Positions 16,050-25,007 of a stretch of DNA of 64,000 nt are shown in pieces. This stretch comes from Iningainema tapete BLCC-T55 (GTDB taxonomy: Bacteria > Cyanobacteriota > Cyanobacteriia > Cyanobacteriales > Nostocaceae). A program made the translations under genes and the position numbers. The notes below the pieces were generated by a model. It was not told where the DNA came from and made no database searches. It saw only the letters and a list, made by a program, of their open reading frames with translations. How positions within the stretch are numbered: the first letter of the stretch is position 1; the number at the start of each line of letters is the position of its first letter. The stretch spans positions 124,001-188,000 of the forward strand of contig NZ_JACXAE010000118.1 of NCBI RefSeq assembly GCF_014698965.1, given 5' to 3'.

Positions 16050-17915
16050 TTAGCTTAGCGTGAGACTGCCCAGTATATCTCCAGTAGCACCAAATCCAGT
16101 ACTGCCTGTACTGTCACCAATTAAATTGTCGCCCAAGCTTGTGAAGTTGCCAGATACGTCAGGGTTGATACCATTCGCACTCAGTAGGTTTCCGGCAATA
16201 ATCGTGTTCCGCGCAGAGGCAGAACCGCTATCATCATTGAATACGCCTCCACCATTAGCAGCTTGGTTCAGGGTAAGAGTACTAAAAACCAGATCTAGGT
16301 TAATGCGCCTGTTAAAAATGCCACCACCATTATTACCAGCAGAGTTACCACTGATAGTACTATTGTTTACTTTTAGGATGGCATCACTAGAGATGTAAAA
16401 GAAAGGATCTTCGCGGTTATATATACCGCCACCGTTCTCGCCTGCTTTGTTGCCACTGATGGTACTGTCGTTTATTTCCAAGCCAATCGGGCGATCGCGT
16501 CCAGAGTTAGCGTTATAGATGCCTCCACCCGAACCGACAGCAGTATTACCACTGATGGTGCTGTTACTCACTTTCGCGATATTGAGTACAAATGTATTAT
16601 AAATACCACCTCCGCCCGTACTTGAACCAGGTAAAGATGGAGAGGTTGCTGAATTATTGCTAATCGTACTATTACTTACTTCAAGATTACCACGAAAGTT
16701 ATATATAGCACCGCCTGATCTTGCCGAGTTACTGTTCAGAGTACTATCAATTACTTTTAAAGTATTTGAATAACCAGTGTTATTGATACCTCCGCCAACA
16801 TTATCTGCCGTGTTACTGCTAATCGTACTGTTACTTACCTCGACAGTGCTAAAATTGCCACCGTGCTCAATACCACCGCCATTGCCGTTAACTGCCCTAT
16901 TACTACTTAGAGTGCTGTAGCTTACCGTTAAAACTGAATCACGCCCAGAACTAGCAATACCACCGCCGGATCTTGCCGAGTTACCGCTAATAGTACTGTT
17001 ATTCACCGCTAAGATGCTGTTAGTAAAACTTTCACCGCCAGAATCGTCGATGCCGTTAAAGATACCACCTCCGTAGATACCTGCCGAGTTATCGGTAATA
17101 GTACTATTATTTACCTCAATCTTAGTAATAGAAGTACTGGTATTGTTACCTAACCCTATAATGCCTCTGTTATAAATACCACCACCCCTATTGCCAGCTT
17201 GGTTATTACTGATGGTGCTGTTGCTCACTTTAACGGTGCTTCTGTCGCCACTATTTAAAATACCGCCACCGTCGCCTAAAACGTAGATATCGTAGGTGCG
17301 CCTTGCTAAGTTGTTGATAATAGTGCTATTGCTCACCGTTAGGGTTGCACCACCAGAGTTGGAAATGCCTCCGCCACCATTTTGGGCAAAGTTATTGCGC
17401 ACAATGCTGCTGTCTATGTTCAGGATACCGCTGTTTTTGATTCCACCACCATCACTGGTTGCATTGCCATCGGCGATAATTAGTCCGGAGATATCTACTG
17501 TTGCACCAGAGCTAATCTCAAACACTCGTGAAGTATTGTTACCACTTACTGTCACCAAGTTTCCACCTGTTAACGTGTCTCTGGGCGCAATAATGTTTAA
17601 GTTGTGGGTGATGCTGAGTTGTCCTAAACTTAAGCTAATAGTTTGTGGTGTTGCAAACAGCGATCGCTCGAACAAAATTACATCATCTGTAGCATCGGCA
17701 TTGGCAAAGTTGATTGCTTCACGTAAAGTCGTCACACCATCAAAATCATCCACCACGTCGGCTGTACTGTTTACCGTAATCACGCCACCAGGATGTCTGG
17801 CTATTGGGCTGATTGGCTCGGACAAACTGTCTAAGTAGAACAATGGTGTAACAGATGCATTCAATGCAGATGATGAGAGAGTATTATCTGTGGCAGTTCC
17901 TGATAAAAAATCCAT
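16050..17915 (-). CDS. Parallel beta-helix repeat protein, C-terminally truncated
   Basis: A product of 621 residues. Residues 44-75 (GGVITVNSTADVVDDFDGVT, TLREAINFAN) form the CSLREA-like module that opens many secreted adhesin-like proteins. About fifteen rungs of the type NSTISNNQAGNRGGGIYN follow, a right-handed beta-helix. The end, NLIGDSTGSTGFGATGDILG then SLTLS, resembles the start of a choice-of-anchor Q domain that breaks off before the usual ending. No classical signal peptide is seen at the N-terminus. It is probably a surface or secreted protein; its sugar-binding or lyase activity is unknown. It lies 41 bases before the GST gene. Confidence 0.75.
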   Translation of the reverse strand: MDFLSGTATDNTLSSSALNASVTPLFYLDSLSEPISPIARHPGGVITVNSTADVVDDFDGVTTLREAINFANADATDDVILFERSLFATPQTISLSLGQLSITHNLNIIAPRDTLTGGNLVTVSGNNTSRVFEISSGATVDISGLIIADGNATSDGGGIKNSGILNIDSSIVRNNFAQNGGGGISNSGGATLTVSNSTIINNLARRTYDIYVLGDGGGILNSGDRSTVKVSNSTISNNQAGNRGGGIYNRGIIGLGNNTSTSITKIEVNNSTITDNSAGIYGGGIFNGIDDSGGESFTNSILAVNNSTISGNSARSGGGIASSGRDSVLTVSYSTLSSNRAVNGNGGGIEHGGNFSTVEVSNSTISSNTADNVGGGINNTGYSNTLKVIDSTLNSNSARSGGAIYNFRGNLEVSNSTISNNSATSPSLPGSSTGGGGIYNTFVLNIAKVSNSTISGNTAVGSGGGIYNANSGRDRPIGLEINDSTISGNKAGENGGGIYNREDPFFYISSDAILKVNNSTISGNSAGNNGGGIFNRRINLDLVFSTLTLNQAANGGGVFNDDSGSASARNTIIAGNLLSANGINPDVSGNFTSLGDNLIGDSTGSTGFGATGDILGSLTLS

Positions 17916-18000
17916 AGATTTAGGAATCCGTGAGGGATTTTTGGGAGTTTACACTAGTATTTTAGTTGCTTTGATTGTTGAGGCGATCGCACAATAAGCA

Positions 18001-19371
18001 CTAAAAATTGTTTTTCCCTCTATGGTAAGAGATTGCTCTTTGTATAATCTTAGCTACTTCCGTTGCCATCCTCGCATCAAGTTCCACTACTTCGCGGTTG
18101 AGATCTCTTGGCTGTTGCGTCCTTGCTCCCCGCAAAGCCATACTTAATGTCAACATTTTAGCTGGTTTCAACTTATTTGGGTTACGCACAACAAACTGTA
18201 CCAAAGCGACATAAACAGCTTCAGTTCTCTTTCTTAAAATTGTTGTCCCATTGCCAATTTTTGAGAGAATGACTACAGAATCGAGGTCATTTTGTAAACC
18301 TAACTCTTTGATTGCTAAATCTGTCAAACGTGCTGAATCAGTTCCCATCGCTGTGATGACACTTTCCAGGTTTTTCCACTTCACTCCTGGTAGCCGCGAT
18401 TCTGCAGGAATATAATTGTGCCAACCTAGCATTGAGATCATTCTTGTTAAATCATAGGCAGATATAGTATTATCTGTCCAATTAGGATTAATTGGTTCTG
18501 TATCTGCCATTAATATGGTTTTTTCTGTGTTTCGTTCTGTTACTTTTGGTTGTTCAATTAAAACCTTTTCTCCATAATCACCCCGGAAAATCAAGTTTTT
18601 ATTACCTGTAATACTTTTTAGCCAATTTTCTAATTCTATTTGAGAAGAAAATCTCTTAAAAATTTCTGCTAAAGCGTTTGATGTGGCAATATTTTCTTCA
18701 TAGCTAACTATATCTCTGGCTAACTCATATATGTTAAAACTTCTTGGCATTTCTTGCTGGTCTATCCCGCTTATTTTATAATAATCAATATCTATATTCG
18801 GTTGATGTTTGTGTAGTAAATAGATAACATTGAGAATAGGTATAAACTTAGTAGCACTCCAAAACTCCTGATTACTTAGTGCATTTCTTCCTAACCATTT
18901 CGTCTTGAATTCTCCCTCAGAAAAGCTACCTAGACAAATACATGCTTCTTTAATATCATGATGAAGAAAATCTAGACTGTTTTCGTCAATTGTTGGAATT
19001 TTGCCAACGATTGGATAAGAATTGAATGTAGCGTCAGCTTCTATGCAATCCACTAAATTTTTTCCATTAGGTTTCAGTTTTAAACGAGTAGGATATGAGT
19101 TAATTTGTTTTTTGTATGGAGATGTCTGAATGCCTTGATATAAAAGTGCTGGGTTGCCTTCAGAGCCACCTTGAGCCGCTTTGAGAAAATTCTGATAAAT
19201 TCGCTCTTTGTCAATGTTATATTTTGGCAACACATCAGGTGCGATCGCCAGTTCTTTCTTCTGATAACCTTGAGAAGACTTCTTTCTCAATAATTGACGA
19301 TCGCTGCCAAAACCAAAGATGATTAAGATAGTGGTGAGGGTAAAAATGCTTTTACGTCTTGACAGTTTCAT
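18001..19371 (-). CDS. Serine hydrolase of the beta-lactamase/PBP-like type
   Basis: A product of 456 residues with a basic, hydrophobic N-terminus (MKLSRRKSIFTLTTILIIFG) that looks like a signal anchor. SATK at residues 172-175, followed by a hydrophobic helix (FIPILNVIYLLH), matches the SxxK active-site motif of class A beta-lactamase-like hydrolases. A later Y/S-x-N element is not obvious; SYEENIATSNALAE at about 222-235 is a candidate. The insert before SxxK makes it longer than true lactamases. A role on peptidoglycan or in ester hydrolysis is more likely than antibiotic resistance. It stands alone on the minus strand. Confidence 0.6.
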   Translation of the reverse strand: MKLSRRKSIFTLTTILIIFGFGSDRQLLRKKSSQGYQKKELAIAPDVLPKYNIDKERIYQNFLKAAQGGSEGNPALLYQGIQTSPYKKQINSYPTRLKLKPNGKNLVDCIEADATFNSYPIVGKIPTIDENSLDFLHHDIKEACICLGSFSEGEFKTKWLGRNALSNQEFWSATKFIPILNVIYLLHKHQPNIDIDYYKISGIDQQEMPRSFNIYELARDIVSYEENIATSNALAEIFKRFSSQIELENWLKSITGNKNLIFRGDYGEKVLIEQPKVTERNTEKTILMADTEPINPNWTDNTISAYDLTRMISMLGWHNYIPAESRLPGVKWKNLESVITAMGTDSARLTDLAIKELGLQNDLDSVVILSKIGNGTTILRKRTEAVYVALVQFVVRNPNKLKPAKMLTLSMALRGARTQQPRDLNREVVELDARMATEVAKIIQRAISYHRGKNNF

Positions 19372-19550
19372 TATATTATGCTGTTTTACTGTATTGAGCG
19401 ATCACCAGGAAAGGGATGCGATCACTTACCATCTTCCCAGGATTCAGTCCGAAATATTACCATAAATATAAGTAATTTTTTGGTTGGAGTAATTTTTGCG
19501 AAAGGTAAACTGTTGACGCTATGCAGGTATTTGGTAATATACGGACAACC

Positions 19551-21032
19551 GTGAGTTATATTTTGGCATTAGATTTAGGTACTACAGGTAACCGCGCCTT
19601 TTTGTTTAACCCAGAAGGCAAGATTGTTGGGCAGGCATATAAAGAACTAAAGCAGCATTATCCTCAACCAGGATGGGTAGAACACAATCCACAAGAAATT
19701 TGGGCTGATACCTGCTGGGTAATACAAACTGCCATCGCCAATGCCCAAGTTAAACCAAATGAAATTGCTGCAATTGGACTAACCGTACAACGCGAAACTT
19801 GTCTGCTCTGGGACAAAACAACAGGGCAACCACTGCACAACGCCATTGTCTGGCAAGATCGTCGCACTGCTCCACTTTGCGATCAACTGCGAGAACTTGG
19901 CTATGCTCAGGAAATATATAATCGCACTGGGTTAGTCATTGATGCTTACTTCTCAGCCACAAAGCTCAGATGGTTGCTCGACTTGACAGGTGTTGACTTG
20001 AACAATGTTCTTGCTGGGACAATTGATACTTGGATACTGTGGAAACTTACAGGTGGAATTCATGCCACCGATCATAGCAACGCCAGCCGGACAATGTTAA
20101 TGAACTTGACAACTTGTGCATGGGATGAGACGCTTCTGGACTTATTCAAAATTCCTGCTCATATTTTGCCCCAGATTCAACCAAGCTTAGGAAAATTTGG
20201 AGTTACCAGTGCTAATTTACTAGGCGTGGAAATTCCCATCACTGCCATTTTAGGCGATCAGCAAGCAGCTTTATTTGGTCACGGTTGCGATCGCCCTGGT
20301 TTAATGAAATGTACTTACGGTACTGGTAGCTTTTTAGTTGCTCACACTGGAACTGAGATTGTCCGCTCCCAACATCAACTGCTAAGTACCATAGCATGGA
20401 CTAAAAACAACAACGGTACTTTAGATGTAGGCTATGCCCTAGAAGGCAGTATATTTACTAGTGGAGCTTGTATTCAATGGCTACGCGATGCGGTCAGGTT
20501 AATCACCACAGCTGCCGAAACTGAGGTTATGGCAACTCAGGTTGCTGACAATGGTAGGGTATACTTTGTGCCAGCATTGAACGGGTTAGGCGCACCACAT
20601 TGGGATATGAGCGCCAGAGGAGCCTTTTTCGGAATTACAGCTCTCACACAACGAGAGCATATGGTAAGATCTGTACTAGAAGCGATCGCTTACCAAGTCA
20701 AAGAAGTTGTGCAGGCGATCGATGCATCTGGCAATGCTCCCATTCAGAAATTAGCTGTAGATGGTGGTGCTTGTGAAAACAACTTCCTCATGCAGTTCCA
20801 AGCAGATGTGTTGGGGATAAAAGTTGAACGTCCCGTAATGCGGGAAATGACTGTACAAGGTATTGCATTTGCTGCTGGTATTGCTGCGGGATTTTGGCAT
20901 AATTATGAAGAATTGGTACGTCAACGCCAGATAGAGCGGGTTTTTGAACCTGGTGTAGGGGTTAGTCAAGCCCAAGCTAACTTCACCATTTGGAAGAATG
21001 CTGTGGAACGCACAAAGTACTGGGTGGAGTAG
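19551..21032 (+). CDS. glpK: Glycerol kinase
   Basis: It phosphorylates glycerol to sn-glycerol-3-phosphate with ATP in the cytosol. The FGGY-kinase pattern is complete: YILALDLGTTGNRAFLF at the start, GWVEHNPQEIW, QRETCLLWDK, WQDRRT, and GDQQAALFGHG with the catalytic Asp, then KCTYGTGSF and GGACENNFLMQFQADVL. The GTG at 19551 gives the usual N-terminus (VSYILALD) and 493 residues; an in-frame ATG at 19521 adds ten residues (MQVFGNIRTT) of uncertain value. The acyltransferase gene follows by 80 bases, a sensible pairing for glycerolipid synthesis from recovered glycerol. Confidence 0.93.
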   Translation: MSYILALDLGTTGNRAFLFNPEGKIVGQAYKELKQHYPQPGWVEHNPQEIWADTCWVIQTAIANAQVKPNEIAAIGLTVQRETCLLWDKTTGQPLHNAIVWQDRRTAPLCDQLRELGYAQEIYNRTGLVIDAYFSATKLRWLLDLTGVDLNNVLAGTIDTWILWKLTGGIHATDHSNASRTMLMNLTTCAWDETLLDLFKIPAHILPQIQPSLGKFGVTSANLLGVEIPITAILGDQQAALFGHGCDRPGLMKCTYGTGSFLVAHTGTEIVRSQHQLLSTIAWTKNNNGTLDVGYALEGSIFTSGACIQWLRDAVRLITTAAETEVMATQVADNGRVYFVPALNGLGAPHWDMSARGAFFGITALTQREHMVRSVLEAIAYQVKEVVQAIDASGNAPIQKLAVDGGACENNFLMQFQADVLGIKVERPVMREMTVQGIAFAAGIAAGFWHNYEELVRQRQIERVFEPGVGVSQAQANFTIWKNAVERTKYWVE

Positions 21033-21112
21033 CGATGAAAAGTCAGGGTACAACTGAGGTTGTGTCCACAGCTGCTGATTGCGTAAAATGAGAAGCGCTA
21101 CATATCCGACTT

Positions 21113-21949
21113 ATGACCGATCAAAAACAGACTACATTTAAAGCTAGCCGATCTTTACCACAGAGAGATCCCGAATTTATTCAGTTAATGATGCCTATAT
21201 GGGAATGGTTTTACCACTACTACTTTCGCGTCAAAACCGATGGTTGGCATCACATCCCAAAAGAAGGGAAAGTACTGCTAGTGGGTTCCCACAATGGCGG
21301 AATGGCTTGTCCCGATTTACACATGATGGTGTACGATTGGTACCGCCGATTTGGAACTAAACGTTTGGTGTATGGACTCATGCACCCCTATGTTTGGAAG
21401 ATAAGTCCAATGCTGGCTTATTTAGCCGAGAAAGCAGGAGCAATTCCCGCACATCCAAAAATGGCAAGTGCTGCTTTTGACATGGGTGCTAGTGTTCTAG
21501 TATATCCTGGCGGACAATACGATATGTTTCGTCCTCACGATCAACGTTACAAAATCCAATTTGCTGGGAACAAAGGCTTTGTCAAGCTGGCGTTAAAGGA
21601 AGAAGTCCCCATCATTCCCGTTATATCTGTGGGCGCTCATGATACTCTCATTATTTTAACTGATTGCTACGATCTGATGAAGCAGTTGAATCAATGGGGA
21701 TTACCTTGGTTGTACAATCTAGATCCAGGCGTGTTTCCCATTTATCTGGGTTTACCTTGGGGCTTAAGTATTGGTTCTTTACCAAATATACCTCTACCCG
21801 TACAAATTCACACTCGCGTCTGTGCGCCAATTGTTTTTGAGCGATATGGTAAACAAGCAGCTAGAAATCGCAATTATGTGGATGAGTGTTATGAATTAGT
21901 TCTCACGCGAATGCAGCATGAATTGGACGAGCTAGCGAAAACGGTGTAA
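21113..21949 (+). CDS. Lysophospholipid acyltransferase family protein (PlsC-like)
   Basis: A product of 278 residues. WHHIPKEGKVLLVGSHNGG, MACPDLHMM and VYPGGQYDMFRP correspond to the acceptor and PEG-type motifs of the 1-acylglycerol-3-phosphate acyltransferase superfamily. The catalytic motif is an H-N-G-G-x-x-x-P-D variant rather than plain NHxxxxD, as in DGAT-like subgroups. EVPIIPVISVGAHD forms the central strand. It probably acylates a glycerolipid or sterol-like alcohol at the membrane. It follows glpK. The last codons and stop lie in the first copy of a 37-bp tandem repeat. Confidence 0.85.
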   Translation: MTDQKQTTFKASRSLPQRDPEFIQLMMPIWEWFYHYYFRVKTDGWHHIPKEGKVLLVGSHNGGMACPDLHMMVYDWYRRFGTKRLVYGLMHPYVWKISPMLAYLAEKAGAIPAHPKMASAAFDMGASVLVYPGGQYDMFRPHDQRYKIQFAGNKGFVKLALKEEVPIIPVISVGAHDTLIILTDCYDLMKQLNQWGLPWLYNLDPGVFPIYLGLPWGLSIGSLPNIPLPVQIHTRVCAPIVFERYGKQAARNRNYVDECYELVLTRMQHELDELAKTV

Positions 21950-22011
21950 AGACGCGAAATTTCGCGTCTCTACTAAAACGGTGTAAAGACGCGAAATTTC
22001 GCGTCTCTACT
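21938..22011. repeat. Two perfect tandem copies of a 37-bp palindromic repeat
   Basis: The units are 21938-21974 and 21975-22011. Each contains AAAACGGTGTAAAGACGCG and the palindrome AGACGCGAAATTTCGCGTCT. The first copy carries the acyltransferase stop codon, so the stop context is duplicated. Confidence 0.92.
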
Positions 22012-22043
22012 AGAAATTCTCACCCATAACTTTGAATTATTTT

Positions 22044-22634
22044 ATGCAAGTACAAACACGAAAACACTACTACACTCCAGAAGAATATTTAGAACTTGAG
22101 TCCAAGGCGGAATATAAAAGTGAATATCGAGATGGAGAAATTGTACCCATGACGGGAGGCACAACCAATCATAATAAGATTGCGCTTAATTTCGCAGCCT
22201 ACTTAAAGTTTGCTTTAAGAGGAAAAAAATACGATGTTTATATTGGTGAAGTAAGGTTGTGGATACCTCGTTTTCGCCAGCACACTTATCCTGATGTGAT
22301 GGTAATCCAGGGAGAACCTATCTACACTAGTGCAAGTACGACTACAGTCATGAATCCGTTACTAATTACTGAAGTTTTATCTAAATCTACTAAAAATTAT
22401 GACCAAGGTGATAAGTTTCTTTACTATCGGTCAATACCAGAATTGAAGGAATACATCTTAATAGACCAATATCAATATCATGTTATGCAGTATGTTAAAA
22501 CTTCTGAAGGTAAATGGCTGTTCACTGAGTTTGAATCTGAATCGGCAATTTTATCACTTCAGTCAATCGATTTTCAAATTGCTTTTAGCGAACTTTACGA
22601 GCAAGTAAATTTTGCAGATAGTGTTGAGGATTAA
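22044..22634 (+). CDS. Uma2 family (DUF820) restriction-endonuclease-like protein
   Basis: From MQVQTRKHYYTPEEYLELES at 22044 the product has 196 residues, the normal size. The PD-(D/E)xK-like pattern is present: YRDGEIVPMTGGT, then YPDVMV, then LLITEVLSKST with an acidic-x-lysine spacing. These proteins are very abundant in cyanobacteria; a nuclease activity is predicted from the fold but rarely shown. It is one of three Uma2 genes in the window (also 27615 and 55304). An in-frame ATG at 22032 is possible. Confidence 0.85.
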   Translation: MQVQTRKHYYTPEEYLELESKAEYKSEYRDGEIVPMTGGTTNHNKIALNFAAYLKFALRGKKYDVYIGEVRLWIPRFRQHTYPDVMVIQGEPIYTSASTTTVMNPLLITEVLSKSTKNYDQGDKFLYYRSIPELKEYILIDQYQYHVMQYVKTSEGKWLFTEFESESAILSLQSIDFQIAFSELYEQVNFADSVED

Positions 22635-22702
22635 TGTTAGGAAGGCGATAAAGTCGTGATGTTATACTAAGTAAAAATAGAGATAAAAACACAATCAAGC
22701 TT

Positions 22703-22939
22703 ATGAATACTCGTAGCTTTACGGCTGTAGTCTATCGAGAGGAAGATATGTATGTGGCTGAATGTCCGGAAGTTGGTACTGTAGATCAAGGCGAAACAAT
22801 CGAACAAGCGATGTCTGACGACAAGCCGCAAAGCGTCTACGCAAATCTTCGAGAAGCAACACGACTCTATCTTGAGGAGTTTCCTTTACCTGAGACATCT
22901 CCTCGATACGTGACAAGCATAGAGGTTAGCTATGCCTAG
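22703..22939 (+). CDS. hicB: HicB-like antitoxin with an in-frame repeat insertion
   Basis: A product of 78 residues. MNTRSFTAVVYREEDMYVAE then CPEVGTVDQGETIEQA is the partial RNase H-like fold of HicB antitoxins, and NLREATRLYLEEFPLPE is the usual continuation. Between the two lie about eleven extra residues, MSDDKPQSVYA, encoded by a Nostoc-type repeat, where the family has none. In the family HicB binds and neutralises the HicA mRNA nuclease. Here the HicA gene overlapping its stop codon is cut to nine codons, so the antitoxin is an orphan. Whether the insertion harms the fold is unknown. Confidence 0.8.
   Translation: MNTRSFTAVVYREEDMYVAECPEVGTVDQGETIEQAMSDDKPQSVYANLREATRLYLEEFPLPETSPRYVTSIEVSYA
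22808..22842. repeat. Nostoc-type repeat inserted in frame in hicB
   Basis: The segment GCGATGTCTGACGACAAG ... CGTCTACGC resembles dispersed GCGATGTCTACGACGGGC-type repeats of Nostocales. Its length keeps the frame open and adds about eleven codons. Confidence 0.6.
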
Positions 22940-22958
22940 ATTGCCACGAATTTCAAGT
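22932..22958 (+). pseudogene. hicA: HicA toxin remnant (nine codons)
   Basis: The ATG overlaps the hicB stop and reads MPRLPRISS, the standard start of HicA proteins. After the ninth codon the sequence leaves the family and runs into the 3' end of the convergent methyltransferase gene (stop at 22963). The double-stranded RNA-binding fold and its catalytic His are gone. Confidence 0.75.
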
Positions 22959-22962
22959 AACA

Positions 22963-24252
22963 TCAAACCCGTTCAAACAAGTCAAGGCGATATTCTTCCT
23001 CGCGCTTACCTTGAAGATGTCGCAGTTGAGTGGGAGCCAACTCGAAAAATGAGTTGTGAACTTCATCACCGCTGAGGGGATAATCACGAGCATAAAGTGT
23101 CCAGTGAACTAAAAGCAAATGTCCCCCCGGTTTGAGGTGTTGGAGAATTGCAACTTGTGCTTTTTTCAAATCTTCATAACACCAGTAATAGCCTACTTCG
23201 GAAACTAGAACCAAATCAAACATTTCGTCAGGAAACTGCTGTGGTACGCACATAATTTCAAAGCGTACATGCGGTAGGTGTTGACAGCGCTGAATTGCTT
23301 GTTTTTGAGCTAAATTTGATACATCAACTGAGAGTAGTGAGTCACAGCGATCGCCTAACTTCTCGGTTAAAACGCCTATAGATCCGCCAGTTTCCAACGC
23401 AGATTGATAGCGTTGTTTAGGTAATGCTGCGATTGTGGCAGCATATTTTTTAGCTTCGTATTCACTGGTTGCAAAATTCCAAGGATCGGGGTTATTACCG
23501 TAAAGGGCTTCAAAATAGCTTGGGGGAAGGGAATTTTTTTGTACCTGTAATGGTTTGTCTGGTTTGGGGATGCTAGCAGTATTTAAAGCTGCTAAGAAGC
23601 TTTCATCTAAGAAGTTTTCAATGATATGCTCAACTCCTGCATTCTGCAATACAATCTTTTGTTGCCCGGTGGCGACTCCAACAAAAGGTAGTTGTAGTTG
23701 AATAGCCGTCAACACATCCCAAATTCCATCACCGATGTATACTATTTTTTCAAAGTCTGATTGAGCATAGAATGTCTTAGCTCTGGATATGGCGGTGTTA
23801 ACTATATCTTCTCTAGAAATACCATCGTCAGCAGACGCTGTTGGTATTCCGCTCACATCTAACGCCGCACTGTTTAGCTTCAAGTCTGCTGACGCACGCC
23901 ATCCTCCTGTAGCAATGGCAATCGCCCAATCTTCTTGCTCCAACTTCCGTAATATTACGCCAGCACCAGGTACTTCGGCAAACTGTGTATGATTTGCTGT
24001 GTATTGTTCCTGCAATAATTTTACAAAGCGATGCTGCAGCCTGGACAATTCACTGGCTTCTGGCACACGTCCAAAGCGTTCCTGAAAAATCTGTATAGTA
24101 ATACCAGAGTCTGTGGTATGTCCGTAACTAGGCCAGTTGGTGTTAATGTCTCCAATTTGAAATTCATCAGCAAATGCTTGTACAAAGCATTGGTTATCTA
24201 CATCATCTGTTTTAGTGAGGGTTCCATCAATATCGAAAATTGCTAGTTTCAT
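22963..24252 (-). CDS. Fusion of HAD phosphatase and NodS-like SAM methyltransferase
   Basis: From MKLAIFDIDGTLTKTDDV at 24252 the product has 429 residues; the start overlaps the preceding stop as ATGA. Residues 1-225 are a HAD hydrolase: DIDGT at 7-11 with the nucleophile Asp7, ATGGWRAS as motif II region, and IGDGIWD with the acidic pair. From about residue 245, LPPSYFEALYGNNPDPWNF, GGSIGVLTEKL and FDLVLVSEVGYYW match the NodS family of SAM-dependent N-methyltransferases. Fusion suggests that dephosphorylation and methylation occur on one pathway. With the deacetylase upstream, an amino-sugar or amide substrate is plausible (inference). Confidence 0.85.
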   Translation of the reverse strand: MKLAIFDIDGTLTKTDDVDNQCFVQAFADEFQIGDINTNWPSYGHTTDSGITIQIFQERFGRVPEASELSRLQHRFVKLLQEQYTANHTQFAEVPGAGVILRKLEQEDWAIAIATGGWRASADLKLNSAALDVSGIPTASADDGISREDIVNTAISRAKTFYAQSDFEKIVYIGDGIWDVLTAIQLQLPFVGVATGQQKIVLQNAGVEHIIENFLDESFLAALNTASIPKPDKPLQVQKNSLPPSYFEALYGNNPDPWNFATSEYEAKKYAATIAALPKQRYQSALETGGSIGVLTEKLGDRCDSLLSVDVSNLAQKQAIQRCQHLPHVRFEIMCVPQQFPDEMFDLVLVSEVGYYWCYEDLKKAQVAILQHLKPGGHLLLVHWTLYARDYPLSGDEVHNSFFELAPTQLRHLQGKREEEYRLDLFERV

Positions 24253-25007
24253 CCTTTTAGTTCTAAATATACTTCCCAAGGACGGGTAAAGTTTGATAAC
24301 ATCTCTGGTGTTAAGCGAAAGCCTTCGGGATCGTCGTCAATTAGGTCGGTAGTTTGGGAACGATAGGCAGCGATCGCTTGCTGTTTCAACTCTACCACTG
24401 TGTTAATATCTAGTCGCCAAGACTTTACTTTCTGTTGTTGAGGCAGGTTTCCCCGTTGCTCTTCATCCCAATCCCAGATTGGATATTCTATCAATCGGGA
24501 CGATAGCGACAATTGGCGACAAGCAGTGTAAATTAAATTCCAAGTAGCGCGATGATCTGGGTGAGGATCGTAACGCCAAGGTAGAAATATGATTTGCGGA
24601 GCTATTTGTGCTAAGTAGAGCCGACAAGCAGCTACCGCACTTGTAATTTCCGCAGAGCCAGGTATCGGAATTGACCCATCTGGTAGCCCCAGAAAGGTGA
24701 CATCGTTAGCGTCTACTCCCAACACCGACATTGCTATCAGAGTTTCTCCAAAGCGTAGTGCTTGCAGTGCTGCTGCGGGAAACTTCTGAGAATTAGGGTG
24801 AGAAAGAGTACCGTCACTAATTACCAATACACGGACATCTACACCCAGTGAACGTAGTAAAGCGATCGCACCTCCACAACCCAATGTCTCATCATCTGGG
24901 TGAGGTGCAACCACAACAGCACGATTGGCGACGATTTCCCTAATTGAGCGTAAGGGCAAAATGCTAGGATTAGTTAGGGGTGATGCAGTAGTAATCAAGT
25001 TACTCAT
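24249..25007 (-). CDS. PIG-L/LmbE family N-acetyl deacetylase
   Basis: From MSNLITTASPLTNP at 25007 the product has 252 residues. The start overlaps the previous gene by eight bases; the longer open frame to 25076 would overlap it by 77. VVVAPHPDDETLGCGGA at about 32-48 is the zinc-binding signature, and DPHPDHRATW supplies the third ligand region. Family members remove acetyl groups from GlcNAc-type substrates in lipid-anchor, mycothiol or natural-product pathways. It is translationally coupled to both neighbours. Confidence 0.88.
   Translation of the reverse strand: MSNLITTASPLTNPSILPLRSIREIVANRAVVVAPHPDDETLGCGGAIALLRSLGVDVRVLVISDGTLSHPNSQKFPAAALQALRFGETLIAMSVLGVDANDVTFLGLPDGSIPIPGSAEITSAVAACRLYLAQIAPQIIFLPWRYDPHPDHRATWNLIYTACRQLSLSSRLIEYPIWDWDEEQRGNLPQQQKVKSWRLDINTVVELKQQAIAAYRSQTTDLIDDDPEGFRLTPEMLSNFTRPWEVYLELKG

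Noticed and set aside
18001-19371. Antibiotic-resistance beta-lactamase
   Set aside because: Only SxxK is clear; the long insert and lack of the usual KTG and SDN positions do not support a true class A enzyme.
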